Origin: Tremella fuciformis
Taxonomy: Eukaryota > Basidiomycota > Tremellomycetes > Tremellales > Tremellaceae
DNA length: 64,000 nt
Assembly: GCA_032768795.1 (NCBI GenBank)
Contig: CP136494.1
Location: forward strand, 124,001 to 188,000
Direction of reading: 5' to 3'
The notes beneath the pieces were generated by a model. It was not told the DNA's origin. It worked only from the letters and a program-made list of their open reading frames with translations, and made no database searches. Position numbers and translations under genes: made by a program. Below are positions 1 through 9,500 of the stretch, one piece after another (position 1 is the stretch's first letter; every line of letters begins with the position of its first letter).

Positions 1-284
1 CCTTTGTCTCTCCAATTTGCCACCCAGCTGCTTACTAAGCAGTTTTCCTGTATCCAATATAAGGTGGAGGCTTTGTAAGCATTTGCCACTCATTTGGATA
101 AATAGCCAACAGCTGCTGAGTAAGCAGGTGGAGGCTTACAAATTGTTGTGGAGCATCCTCCGTGATTTGCCACTTGCTTAGCAAGCAAGGTAGCCTATGT
201 CGTGTATATCCTATCTATTCTGATAACGTTTCCCTGACGTGTACTAACTCCTTTGCAAGGTTCTTCGTGTACAGGTACGTAACA
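1..284 (+). mobile_element. LTR-C, 3' part, cut by window edge
   Basis: Matches 52697-52978 almost base for base and ends in TACGTAACA, the LTR-C terminus. The 5' part, including the TATA region seen in the other copy, lies outside the window. The TGTTAC...GTAACA ends suggest a Ty3/Gypsy-type LTR, but no internal region of this family is present, so the superfamily is inferred. Confidence 0.75.
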
Positions 285-500
285 GTTCCTAGTTCCACTT
301 GGGGTCACCTGGCGTCACCTGACCTCACCTGGCGTCACCTGGCATTCCCTGGTTCCACCTGGCGTCACCGGGCGGTAGACCCTTCCAGTGTTCCAGCTTG
401 GAGATTGAACCCTTCCGGTATTTGCAGCTTGGAGTGTTGCGATCCGGGTGGCAGACAGTCGGGGGCCTGTATGGGTGGCAACGGTGACCGGATTGTAACA
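285..500 (-). mobile_element. LTR-D fragment
   Basis: Matches 44430-44645, one end of the LTR of the Gypsy-D element, through to the terminal GTAACA. It contains the same run of short imperfect repeats built on TCACCTGGCG. It abuts LTR-C directly, so LTR-C probably inserted into an older LTR-D and the other half lies left of the window. Confidence 0.7.
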
Positions 501-504
501 TTAG

Positions 505-1677
505 TCCAAGACAGATTGTACTTTGCTGAGTATTAGTACAGAACCAATGTTTGAAATCCCGGTTTTGCAAACATTATACCTCTCATTATGCTACAATGCC
601 CACCTTGACAGTAGCCTTGTTCCTGCACCCAATGAATGTTGCAAAAAGATTATATCTTTAGCATACATGTATAACATGGATCACGGGGACAAGGGCCACA
701 CCCAGATCATTGCCAGTCACACCCGGAGAGCCGGAATTCGGTTGGGTTTTTTTGCACGCTGTTCACACCGCACTTTCCTTTTAATAAAATGCCATAGCTG
801 GCTGTACATAGGCCAGAGAGCACGCTTTCAGAATTCATGGAGCATCAAAAACTGACCGTCATGCATTGGAACCACAGGAAAGGAAGCCCTTGTCATATTC
901 TGATGGATCCAATTTACGCATGTGCTAGGAATTGCATGCATTTTATGAATGGATGATGAGCTAGAAGCCGCAATCTGGTTGTACATACAGTCTTGCCAAG
1001 TTTGAGCTGACTGGCTTCAATCTATCTGCATGAGTGTGACAGAGGAAGGAAGATTCTGACCCCTGTCTGGGTGTAGCCCTTTTCATGTTGATCTATATCA
1101 AAAGCTAGAAATCTTGAATCGCCTTAACCCTCAAAAAGTACAACACAGATTGGGCTTTGCAACGTATCAGTGCAGGAATTGTGTTTGGAATTCTGGCTTT
1201 ACACACGTTATAGCTCGCATTGGCTTTCATGAGTCAGTTCAATGTTAGCCGTGTCCCTGCATCACACAGTTTCATATCAAAGGGGAGATGTCTTGAACCG
1301 CTTTATCGTTCAAAAAGTACAAGAAAGATTGGGCTTCGCAAAGTATTAGTGGAGGACTTGTGTCTAAAATTCCGGCTTTACATATGTTATACCTCGCATT
1401 GGCCATCATCATCCACTCCAAGGGCAGCCTTGTCCCTGCACCCAATCTCGCAAAAGGATTACATGTCCATCACACATTTTTATGTCGAAGGTTAGAAATC
1501 GCTTTGACGTTCTAAAAGCACAAGAAAGATTGGACTTTGCAAAGTTTGAGTGCCGGACTCATATTCAAAACTTCCGACTCTACACACGTTATACCTCGCA
1601 TTGTCTTTCATCACCCACTTCAACAACAGTCTGATCCCTGCAGCTGATCTAAAGAGATGATTATATCTTCAGAAAGG
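505..1677. repeat. Diverged tandem repeat, about 180-200 bp units
   Basis: Three head-to-tail units start near 1113, 1292 and 1494. A further related unit lies at 505-665. Each carries the same landmarks in order: AAGAAAGATTGG-like, TTGCAAAGTATTAGTG-like, a CGGCTTTACACACGTTATACCTCGCATTG-like block in shorter matching pieces, then TTGTCCCTGCA. Units are 20-30 percent diverged by eye and have no shared reading frame. The stretch 666-1112 between units shows nothing I can assign. The array is cut on the right by a Copia-B solo LTR. Confidence 0.6.
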
Positions 1678-1747
1678 TGTGGGATGATGTGAAGCACATG
1701 AAGAAGATTGTTGCTCATATAGCAGGAAAAGCGATGCTATGACCATG

Positions 1748-2422
1748 TGTTATGACCCTACAACTCGGCTCATAACACAAACGACGCATCAGCCACAGTC
1801 AACACTTATACTGGCAATCACCGACATAACACTATACTTGTTCCACCGACCCAAGCCACGGTCAATACTTATTCCGCCGATCACCGACAAAACACTATAC
1901 TATTTCCAACGACCCAGCCACAGTCAATACTTTTATCGGTGATCTCAGTACTATTATCGGTGACCTTCCCTGGAGTCAGTACTTTTCCCGGTGACCTGGT
2001 TCACCGATCTCAAGCCCCCTTACCATTCCAAGTAATTCAGTACAAGCCACTGCAGCAAGGAGAATCGCTTGCAGTCGAGGAATATCAAGTGCTAGGAAAA
2101 CTTTCATGCGGAATGGGTGGCAAATAGCCTTCGGCGTAGAGGGGTCTGAGGTCTATATAAGGAGGCCCGTTTCCGGCCTAGAGATCTCCTCTTCAGAGAT
2201 CGATTCTTGTAGATACTTTTCATAGCTTTCTTGCACTCGAGTCTGCTTCCTTGCGCACCCAGCCTTGAGCGCCCATCGACTTCGACATTTGACATCCGAC
2301 TTCAAACTTTAACCTTCTACCTTCAATCGTCCGGTACATCCCAGACTGTATTTCCCTCTTACCTCCGTGTGCGTATTGCCCATCCGCCTACCTTGGCTAG
2401 CTACCAAGGCCAGGTCGTAACA
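1748..2422 (+). mobile_element. Solo LTR-E with target duplication
   Basis: Runs from TGTTATGACC to GGTCGTAACA, near-perfect inverted ends, and is flanked by the 5-bp duplication ccatg (1743-1747 and 2423-2427). It sits inside a Copia-B solo LTR. The 5' third holds imperfect direct repeats around CACAGTCAATACTT. A TATA box lies near 2154. No internal domain of this family is in the window. Confidence 0.85.
2154..2160 (+). promoter_or_regulatory. TATA box of LTR-E
   Basis: TATATAA in the context GGTCTATATAAGGAGG, in the 3' half of the LTR where U3 promoter elements are expected. Confidence 0.5.
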
Positions 2423-2509
2423 CCATGAGACACTTCAGGGGAAGTGGCGGAAGCGATGATGTGCAGTGTGGCAGTGTTGCGCAGATCAGTATTGCTCACA
2501 ATTTTGACA

Positions 2510-3149
2510 AAATGAGTGAAGCTTTGATACCCTATCACGGAATCTGGCATAACCATGTCCCGCCAGATGTGCATATCCTAAAGGAATGAGCGAGTTGAGC
2601 AGTCCCACATTAAAACTCAAACGGGGGCCAGAACAGTGATCGCTCTGTGTCAAAGATCTCCGGGCACAGCCGCAGACCAACTATATATACATACAAGTGT
2701 CTTCACCCGTGAAATTCACGGGCCGAGTGGGCTGTAAATTTTGAGTGAACGTGAAGCAGGTGAAGCCCCCAGCACATGCAAAAGCTTGAACGGGGGGCTC
2801 TGGTCAGAGGGACGTTGGACGGGAGTAGTGCCGCGTGGTTGCCACATGATTTGTCTCGGTCAATTCTTGGCGCCGTGATCTATTATACGGTGCGGGCTTT
2901 GGGTGTGGTCGGATCTGTCCAGAGCAAGTCGGAATGGGCTGTCAAAGGTAATAGTATTAGCAAAAAACTGTAATCACAAGGTCCGAGACAGCCTATCAGA
3001 TTAGTTTATGCCACATGGTTGCCACATGGTTTATCTCGGTCAATTCTCGGGTTTGTGTTCGTCTATTATAGTAGATAGCCCGCTTGGAATCACACCCTCT
3101 GTGCTCTGAAGCTAGGGATCTCCAGGAGGTGAATGGCAAAAGATGAATT
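2510..3149. other. Unassigned spacer with one direct repeat
   Basis: No coding frame or element end is recognisable. A degenerate direct repeat of about 55 bp occurs at roughly 2840-2900 and 3016-3080 (GGTTGCCACATG, TCTCGGTCAATTCT, CTATTATA in order). This may be a pair of old LTR or MITE fragments. Confidence 0.35.
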
Positions 3150-3335
3150 TGTAGGAATACGTGAGCAATCCGGATCTGTGCCACACTTTCACTTCCCCTG
3201 AAACATAGTCATAACATTGCTTATTCGCGTCTCTGAAGTACAGATGTCTCTATGCACTTCATACATATCCACCCCCTTTCCTAACATGCAAGGAAGGAAA
3301 CTCTTGTTGCATCACGTTTCTTCCTCTTTGAGCAA
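3150..3335 (+). mobile_element. Degraded Copia-B LTR pieces
   Basis: 3150-3272 follows the Copia-B LTR from TGTAGGAATACGTGAGCAAT through GATCTGTGCCACAC to TCTCTATGCACTTCATA, with the E5-type middle block. 3276-3335 is a second piece resembling the E3/E6-type middle (CCCTTTCCT, AAGGAAACTC, GAGCAAG). Both are strongly decayed. Confidence 0.55.
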
Positions 3336-3359
3336 GCGGCAGATATACAATCTAACAAT

Positions 3360-4290
3360 CTCCAGTGCTCCCACTTGCCTAAATTGCGCGCTTGCATATG
3401 TATTTGTGTCTGGAGATATATATACATTGGTCGCCAGTGAAAGCATAGGCAATATTTGCGCTTTCAACAAACAGCATTGAGATTCAGCTAGCTAGCACAT
3501 CTCATACGTGTGAAGTGCATGGATTCCATTATGCGCGCAGTAGCGGTGGTGCACCAGATGCGTGGCGTTCTGCAGCCATTTGGCGTTGATGATCTGTGTC
3601 AATCAAATTTGAAATTTGTAAGTTTCAGTAGGCGACATTTTCGCTCATTTGCCAAATCCCGGAAGGACCGCTGGGCCTCCTGCATTCCCTGCCTTGACCA
3701 CAACAGAGGCACATGCAATATGAGTGTCTCGGAATCAATATGTGGCCTGGAAATATTAAGGTCCAATTCCGTAATTTCAATCTGCTCAGAATTGAGGTCG
3801 GTATTTGCATAGATGTCATTCAGTTGGACCGGTCTACTTTGAATGCACCGCATCAATGTTGATACCCCACAATTATCCCCTCTTGGTATCTGGGTACAAG
3901 CTGATTTTTTTTATGATTTTCGAATCATGCTTTGCAGCCGAATGGTTGAGGGCGTGTAATCTGGTTGTTTTGATGTAGCCATGTGTCTTCGGGTAATGTC
4001 TGCTTAGAACCACAGGTTGCTCAATTTGGAGTATAGACTATATATAATTTGCTGCTTCTGCCCATAGATTCTGCGGTAATCTGGAATGAGTAGGGACTTT
4101 TCTGTGCCCGTTCTACGTTTTGAGGTGCGATCGCTCATCTCTGTTACAAGATGGCGATCAATGCCTTGACACTCAACTGGCCGGTCACTTTTGTTTAACA
4201 GTCTCGGCCAATCTGAGTGTGCGCATCTTGTGGAACTTGAAAGTTTTGAATTCCGCTATTCCTCATGAGTCCTTTCATGCAAACGCTGCT
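3360..4290 (-). pseudogene. Copia-B pol relic (integrase C-terminus to RT N-terminus)
   Basis: On the minus strand this follows Copia-B from the second half of integrase (about 4290) through the acidic linker (about 3856-3599, readable as SEQIEITELDL then GMQEAQRSFRDLANE) to the start of the reverse transcriptase region near 3360-3400 (GCGCGCTTGCA, GTGCTCCCACT). The frame is broken many times. It is far more decayed than the E-series copies, so it marks an earlier wave of the same family. Confidence 0.65.
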
Positions 4291-4364
4291 GCAGCAAGAT
4301 ACTGAAGCTTTGGCAGTTGCCGGAAATTATGATTTAGCTCAACCCTGAAGCTTGAACACTTGAC

Positions 4365-4660
4365 AAGAGGATAATAATCTGATCTACGTGTGAGAGCATC
4401 CGGTTTGGCCCCTTGCGTTTCAGGACGATAATGTATCTATCTTGCAATTGAAGTAAATGATGCAAAGGCTCCATCCAGCGAGCCTGCCGACCATTGAGTT
4501 GGTTTTAAAAAGACATGAAGTACTCAAGATTGCGGTGGTCAGGTGGTACTGAAATAGGAATATCTGTTTGTTTGAGGTATTGTTGCCATTCTCGTAATGA
4601 TTCTATGAGGGCAAGCATTTCCTTGTTGTGAATCTCATACCGATTGGACCCTGGTTGGTG
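4365..4660 (-). pseudogene. Ty3/Gypsy RNase H relic
   Basis: Minus-strand translation gives NRYEIHNKEMLALIESLREW, then PDHRNLEYFM, an in-frame stop, then NQLNGRQARWMEPL. This is the RNase H and connection region typical of Tf1/Tf2-like Gypsy pol, where TDHKNLEYF and QLNRRQARW are hallmark strings. Nothing else of this element is recognisable nearby, and it is a different lineage from Chromo-1 and Chromo-2. It is too decayed to be functional. Confidence 0.75.
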
Positions 4661-4714
4661 CAGCGAGTCGTTATTGGATCAAGTGGGCAATTGTTGAAAT
4701 TAGTCATTGACTTG

Positions 4715-4985
4715 GGCTGGGATGGTGGGAATAGTAGTGGACTAAATAACCAACCGGCTGGGATGGTGGGAATAGTAGTGGACTAAATGATTAATCAACC
4801 GGCTGGGATGGTGGAAATAGTAGTGGACTAGATAACCAACCGGCTGGGATTGTGGGAATAGTAGTGGACTAAATAACCAACCGGCTGGGATGGTGGTGGG
4901 AATAGATAGTAGTGGACTAAATAATCAACCGGCTGGAATGGTGGAAATAGTAGTGGACTAAATAAATAACCAACCGGCTGGATAA
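4715..4985. repeat. Minisatellite, 41-49 bp units, about 6 copies
   Basis: Units begin near 4715, 4752, 4801, 4842, 4883 and 4931 with GGCTGGGATGGTGGGAATAG, followed by TAGTGGACTAAATAACCAACC. Lengths differ by small insertions such as GATTAAT and GATA. The last copy runs out at GGCTGGATAAGG. The sequence does not occur in the Copia-B leaders, so it precedes E0. Confidence 0.9.
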
Positions 4986-5089
4986 GGCGCACGGAGGGAT
5001 AAGTAGTGACTGTGGCTATGTTTGTTGTTTGTGTTATGTAGAGCCAAGTAGTGTCGCGGATGAATAAGAAGGAAGTGCAAGAAGAAGAA

Positions 5090-5486
5090 ACGCAGAATTT
5101 GGAGTTGAGTCTTCCAACAGCAGAAATCCAATTTCTCGCCCATCGCTGCACCGATGTGTCCGCCGCTTCTACACAACATAACGGCAACTAAACTATATTT
5201 GATCGAGCTTCAGCAGAGCCTAATTGGCCCCCTCGTTCTTGAATTATTGCCTCATTACTGCAATCGGATTTCCAATTTCACAACAATCACTCTATCTATC
5301 GCTTTTGCCCTATCGCTGGGTGAAGTCATCAAGGCTTGCTAGGCTTGGCAAGTGAAGGCAAATCCTGGCTAGTTCAGGTTACATCAAGGGAGTTCAAGCA
5401 AATCCGGACTTGGCTCTGCAGGAAATTGTATTTTGGGCCGATCCACAGTCAACGGGAGCACCCAGGAGGTCGTACACCTTTCCGGT
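5090..5486 (+). mobile_element. E0 (outermost Copia-B), leader fragment
   Basis: Aligns with the second part of the Copia-B leaders of E1, E3 and E6 from AATTTGGAGTTGAGTCTTCC to the GTCGTACACC...TTCCGGT block. It breaks at E1, and the same leader resumes at 38569 after E1. The 5' LTR and first part of the E0 leader are missing or scrambled upstream. A possible LTR trace is at 5046-5075 (GTCGCGGATGAATAAGAAG). Confidence 0.75.
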
Positions 5487-5637
5487 TGTCAGAATTGTGA
5501 GCAATACTGATCTGTGCCACACTGCCACACTGCCACATCGATTTACTCCTTTCCTATTACATAAGGAAACTCTGTAGCATCGCTTTTCCTGCTCTGTGAG
5601 CAGGGAACTCTCTCTATGCATTTCATATCATCCGACA
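5487..5637 (+). repeat. E1 5' LTR
   Basis: TGTCAGAATT to ATCCGACA, identical by reading to the LTR at 38413-38563 some 33 kb away, including the private variants TGTCAGA and CATCGATTTACTCC. Confidence 0.92.
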
Positions 5638-5650
5638 GGTTATGAGCCTG
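5638..5650 (+). promoter_or_regulatory. E1 primer binding site (initiator tRNA-Met anticodon arm)
   Basis: GGTTATGAGCCTG follows the LTR with no gap. Its GGTTATGAGCC is the complement of GGCUCAUAACC, the anticodon arm of eukaryotic initiator tRNA-Met. The same site follows the 5' LTR of E3, E6, E2 and E5. Priming by a half-tRNA is known for Drosophila copia and yeast Ty5; its use here is inferred. Confidence 0.75.
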
Positions 5651-6004
5651 AATCACGTCCGATTCGCCTGCCAACAAGTGACCCAATAGAGCTCGACGTG
5701 CTCTTTCACGAGGTATCCTCGGATCTTTGGTAGCCCCAGCGGTTCACCCGCAATCGCCTTCGCCAATTACACGGCTTCCAGCTTCTGGCAACCTATCTAC
5801 CATCTCTGTCGCTTCACCTACAAACGCCAGAACGACACAGCACTCTATCTACAGTGCAAGCACACGTCTTACGGCCCCTGAAGAGTCCAGCACTCACAGA
5901 AGGCCGAAATAACGGACGTTCACAACTTCAACAATTTCTCGCGATCTAGCCACCCGATCGATCTCGTCGTTTTACACGGCACCGTCTGTTGTTGCATCCA
6001 TCCT
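5651..6004 (+). other. E1 leader, first part
   Basis: Shared with E3 and E6 leaders at about 90 percent by eye. It carries no conserved reading frame. Interrupted at ATCCT by Copia-A1 and resumes at 11687. Confidence 0.8.
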
Positions 6005-6168
6005 TGTTGAACAATAGGCCCCGAGGACCCCGAGGACGCCTCATAGGGTCAGAATTGCCTCTTGCGGCCAAATGAGTAACCTTATGTAGATGGCTTGATC
6101 AGAGCGACTGCTCATATATGTAGAACTGCAGAGAGGGACGAATGCATGGCTCTCATCGTTGTGTAACA
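6005..6168 (+). repeat. Copia-A1 5' LTR
   Basis: TGTTGAACAATAGG to GTTGTGTAACA, identical by reading to 11518-11681. About 160 bp is short for a Copia LTR but within range. Confidence 0.95.
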
Positions 6169-6180
6169 GATTAAAAGTCC
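6168..6180 (+). promoter_or_regulatory. Copia-A1 primer binding site (tRNA-Lys UUU anticodon arm)
   Basis: AGATTAAAAGTC starts at the last LTR base. With the preceding C it is the exact complement of GACUUUUAAUCUG, the anticodon arm of eukaryotic tRNA-Lys(UUU). Copia-A2 has the same string at 40337-40349. Primer identity is inferred from complementarity only. Confidence 0.6.
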
Positions 6181-6513
6181 CAAGTCTCAGCCCGAGACTA
6201 CAGAGAGCATACCGCTGGCTGTCTATCGAGCTGTCGCCGCCGCCGCAGACGCTCTAGACACCGCCACAGATCGAGCCGTCGCCGTCTACCGTCGCGGACG
6301 CTCGAGAGCAGTTCCTAGCCATCAGGAAGGCTAGAGGAAGAACGAGAACACCTCGTAAGCACACAGGGAGAGCGTCGGGCCTAGTAACAGGCGCTCTATC
6401 GCGAAAGTCGTCCCCTGCGAGGTATCGTTCCGCTGACGCACACCTTGCCGTCATATCTATCAAAATCAGCACCCCCGCGTGTGCACAGACCACCTTTACC
6501 TACCTTTATCGCG
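6169..6513 (+). other. Copia-A1 leader
   Basis: 345 nt between the primer site and the gag ATG. No frame of note. CG-rich imperfect repeats (GCCGTCGCCG) occur near 6230-6300. Confidence 0.7.
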
Positions 6514-9500
6514 ATGTCTGCCACCAGAGTCAACATCGACGCGATCCCAAAGCTCTCGCACGATCCCTCGTCATACGCCCCATGGCGGGCGGCCGTAGAA
6601 GTCGCCCTGCAGCTCGGAGACTGCTGGAATGCAGCCTTGGGCCTCGATCTTGAGCCAGGGCGCGTTGCAGCCACCGAGCGCCGCACTCGAGCCGGGTCTG
6701 TCATGCCGACGGGATCCGAGGCTGGCGGGCTCAGCAGCGAGGATAAGAAGGACTGGGAGAGGTGGCAAGCCCGAGAGAGCAGGGCACAGGCGATGTTGAA
6801 GGGGACGGTTTCAGAGGCTGTCCGGCTCGACATCGAGGATCTACTTGCCGCAGTCGACATGTGGAAGTATTGCGACAAGATGCACGAGGCCGATTTGCTC
6901 GAGAATCAGAGGATCGTGCACGCCCGCCTGTGGACGCTCGATCTCCGAGGCGACGCCTCTGCGGACGAAATGAGCGCTCATGTCGAGACGTTCTCCAAGG
7001 CGATTTCGGACGGCAAGCGCGTCGGGATCGTCCTGAGTGACACCGAGCGCGCTCAGAGGTTCCTCGCCACGATCCTCGACCCAGCTTTCAACATCGTGAG
7101 GGCTGAATTGGCGCCCATCGCCAAGGACAAGCAGTCCTGGGCCGTTGTGCTCTCGAAATACACAACCGAGATCGCGCGACGACGGGCTAGGCCGCCTCAA
7201 CGGCAAGGTAATGGAGGCAAACCGCTCGCGATGGCTGTCGAGCGTCGTCCTCGGTTCGAGAGAGACAAGACCAATGATGAATGTCGACATTGCGGCAAGA
7301 AGGGCCATTGGGAGCGCGATTGCCGCAAGAAGGCTGCAGAACTGCAGCGCGGCGGCCTGCAGGGCCGAGGCGGCCGCTCTGCTCGACAGAGAGGTGGCCG
7401 AAGTGAGCGGAAGGGCGTCCAAGATCGTCAGGACACCGCCGCCGCCGCCGATAAGAGGATCACGATCCCGCCTAAGGCCGACTCGGGACTGCTCGCTGCA
7501 GCCCTGGAGGTTGACATGGATCCTTGGGCCGGTTTGACCGTTGCCGCCACCGAATGGGCCGAGCTCGATGACGACAGCGACGATCGCATCGTCTTTCCCG
7601 ACCAACTCGATGACCCGTGGTTCGAGGACGAGTCTGCAGAGGCCAGTAATGACGCCCTGTTCACCGCAGACACTCTGCAGGTCGAGTCAGAGGCCGTCGA
7701 GCCCGTTTGGGTGCTCGATAGCGGAGCTACCGATCACTTGACCCCGCACAGATCGATCCTAAAGCGCGTCCGCCGTCTCGAGGCGCCCCGAGTCTTTGGG
7801 CTAGCCAGCGACACCGGCACAATGCAGGCTATCGAGGTAGGCGAGGTAGATCTTGTCCTATCGTCCGGGCAACGTCTCACGCTCCGAGACGTCTACCACG
7901 TCCCGACTGCCCGAATCAGCCTCTGCTCCTTATCAAGGCTGTTGCGATGGGGCTGGCGAGCCGATCTCAAGGGCGATGGCGGGACGCTCGAGCGGCGGCA
8001 GGAAAGGCTAGCTTTGCGGAAGAGAGGCTCGCTTTGGACCGTCCGGCTCGGGACGACACGACCGACAATTCTGCTCACAACCGCCGTCGACACGCGCTCG
8101 CCGCTAGAAGCTGAACATCAGCGTCTAGGTCATATAGGCGTCGAGCGGCTCAAAGAACTGGGGAGGAAAGACCTACTTACCGAGCCCTGGCGAGCCTATA
8201 AAGATGATCCGTTCGTTACCGCTGCATGCGAGGTGTGCGCTCGCACCAAGATTACCAGGCCGCCGAAGGCTGGTGACGCTCCGCTGCTCAGAGGCGGCGG
8301 CAACGGTGTCGGCGTTGATGTCGACATTACCGGGCCATTTGAGACGTCCATTGATGGGTGCGAGAACATGCTCGTAGCTATCGAGCGCTCGAGCAAGGTC
8401 CTTGGCGTGGTCCCGATAGGTCGCAAGTCAGAGGCGTTTGACGCCCTGCGGAAATTCCTAGCCAAAATCGAGCGACAACTCGGAGATCGCGTCCGAGTCA
8501 TTCGCAGCGACGGCGGAGGCGAGTTTGACAGCCTGGAAGCCCGAGCGTTCTATCAGTCAGCGGGTATTCAACATTACATGACGCCTAGGTACACGCCCGA
8601 GCTCAACGGGGCGGCTGAGCGGACGATACGCACTATCAAAGACATGACAGCCGCAATGCTAGCCGATAGCCGTCTGCCTCACTCCTACTGGTCGTTCGCG
8701 GCTCGATACGCAGCGGTGATCATCATGAAGCTATCTGTGTCAGCCAGGACGGGCTTATCGGCTTGGAGCGCACTCACAGGGCGAGAGAGAGGCCTAGAGT
8801 CCGTCCTGCGATTCGGGCAAAGGTGTCATGCGCAGATCCCGTCTCAGATCCGCCGCAAGGCGTCTTTCACGCAAGAGCGAGGCGAGGCGTGTCGCGTGCT
8901 CGGCCAGAGTGAAGCTCAGAGCGGCTGGATAGTGCAGCTCGATGCTACGGGCGAGATTGCTCATCGAAGAGACGTCAAAGTGCTCGAGATGTCAAAGGAC
9001 GATGGGGCCGATTTCGGTCACGTGACCCAAAGCGACCAAGCACAACTCATCCCTATTGGATCGATGGGTGGCAAGATCGCCAGTCATTCGAGCAGGGATG
9101 ATGATAGAGACGATCTGAAGACATCTGAGGGTCAGCAGGACTCCGGGCAAGCACAGAAAAATGTCGCCGGGGCGGAGATCTCAGAGGAAGAGCTCACAAT
9201 CAACGATCCCGCGCCGATCATTCCCAACACGCCCGAGCAGCCTCGGGTCCCTCGTTCGTCCCGCCTTCCTATAGCCACCAACCGTTCCAGGATCCCTGTT
9301 GCCGAGCGCTGGACGTATGTACCGGTCGTCGAGACCCCGCCGGCACCTCCCGCGGCCACCAATACCGTCGGACGGCCCGTCCGCGAAAAGAGGCCGCCTC
9401 CAAAGTTCGGCGCGATAGCAGAACGGCTGCACAGCCCTTTCGCCTTCCTATCCGCCAATGCCGCCGACGGCCCCGTAATGCCTGTAGATCCCAGGAATCT

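Larger units (their letters stand above)
1678..2509 (-). mobile_element. Copia-B solo LTR, split by LTR-E
   Basis: 1678-1747 resembles the first half of the minus-strand E5 LTR (GCAGGAAAAGCGATGCTATG is shared) and 2423-2509 its second half (GACACTTCAGGGGAAGTGG, then the GTGTGGCAGTGT repeats, ending TTTTGACA). The halves are separated exactly by a solo LTR-E. It belongs to the E5-type LTR subfamily. No target duplication of its own is visible, so it is old. Confidence 0.75.

Noticed and set aside
2776..3480. Short frames of 60-90 codons in the left debris
   Set aside because: No homology to anything recognisable, no codon pattern, and they overlap decayed LTR and pol relics.
4715..4985. CRISPR-like array
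   Set aside because: The repeats are contiguous with no unique spacers, the context is eukaryotic, and it is an ordinary minisatellite.
6396..7605. Long minus-strand frames opposite Copia-A1 gag (160 and 254 codons)
   Set aside because: They are shadows of a GC-rich plus-strand gene, with no domain, no conserved start and no counterpart opposite Copia-A2.
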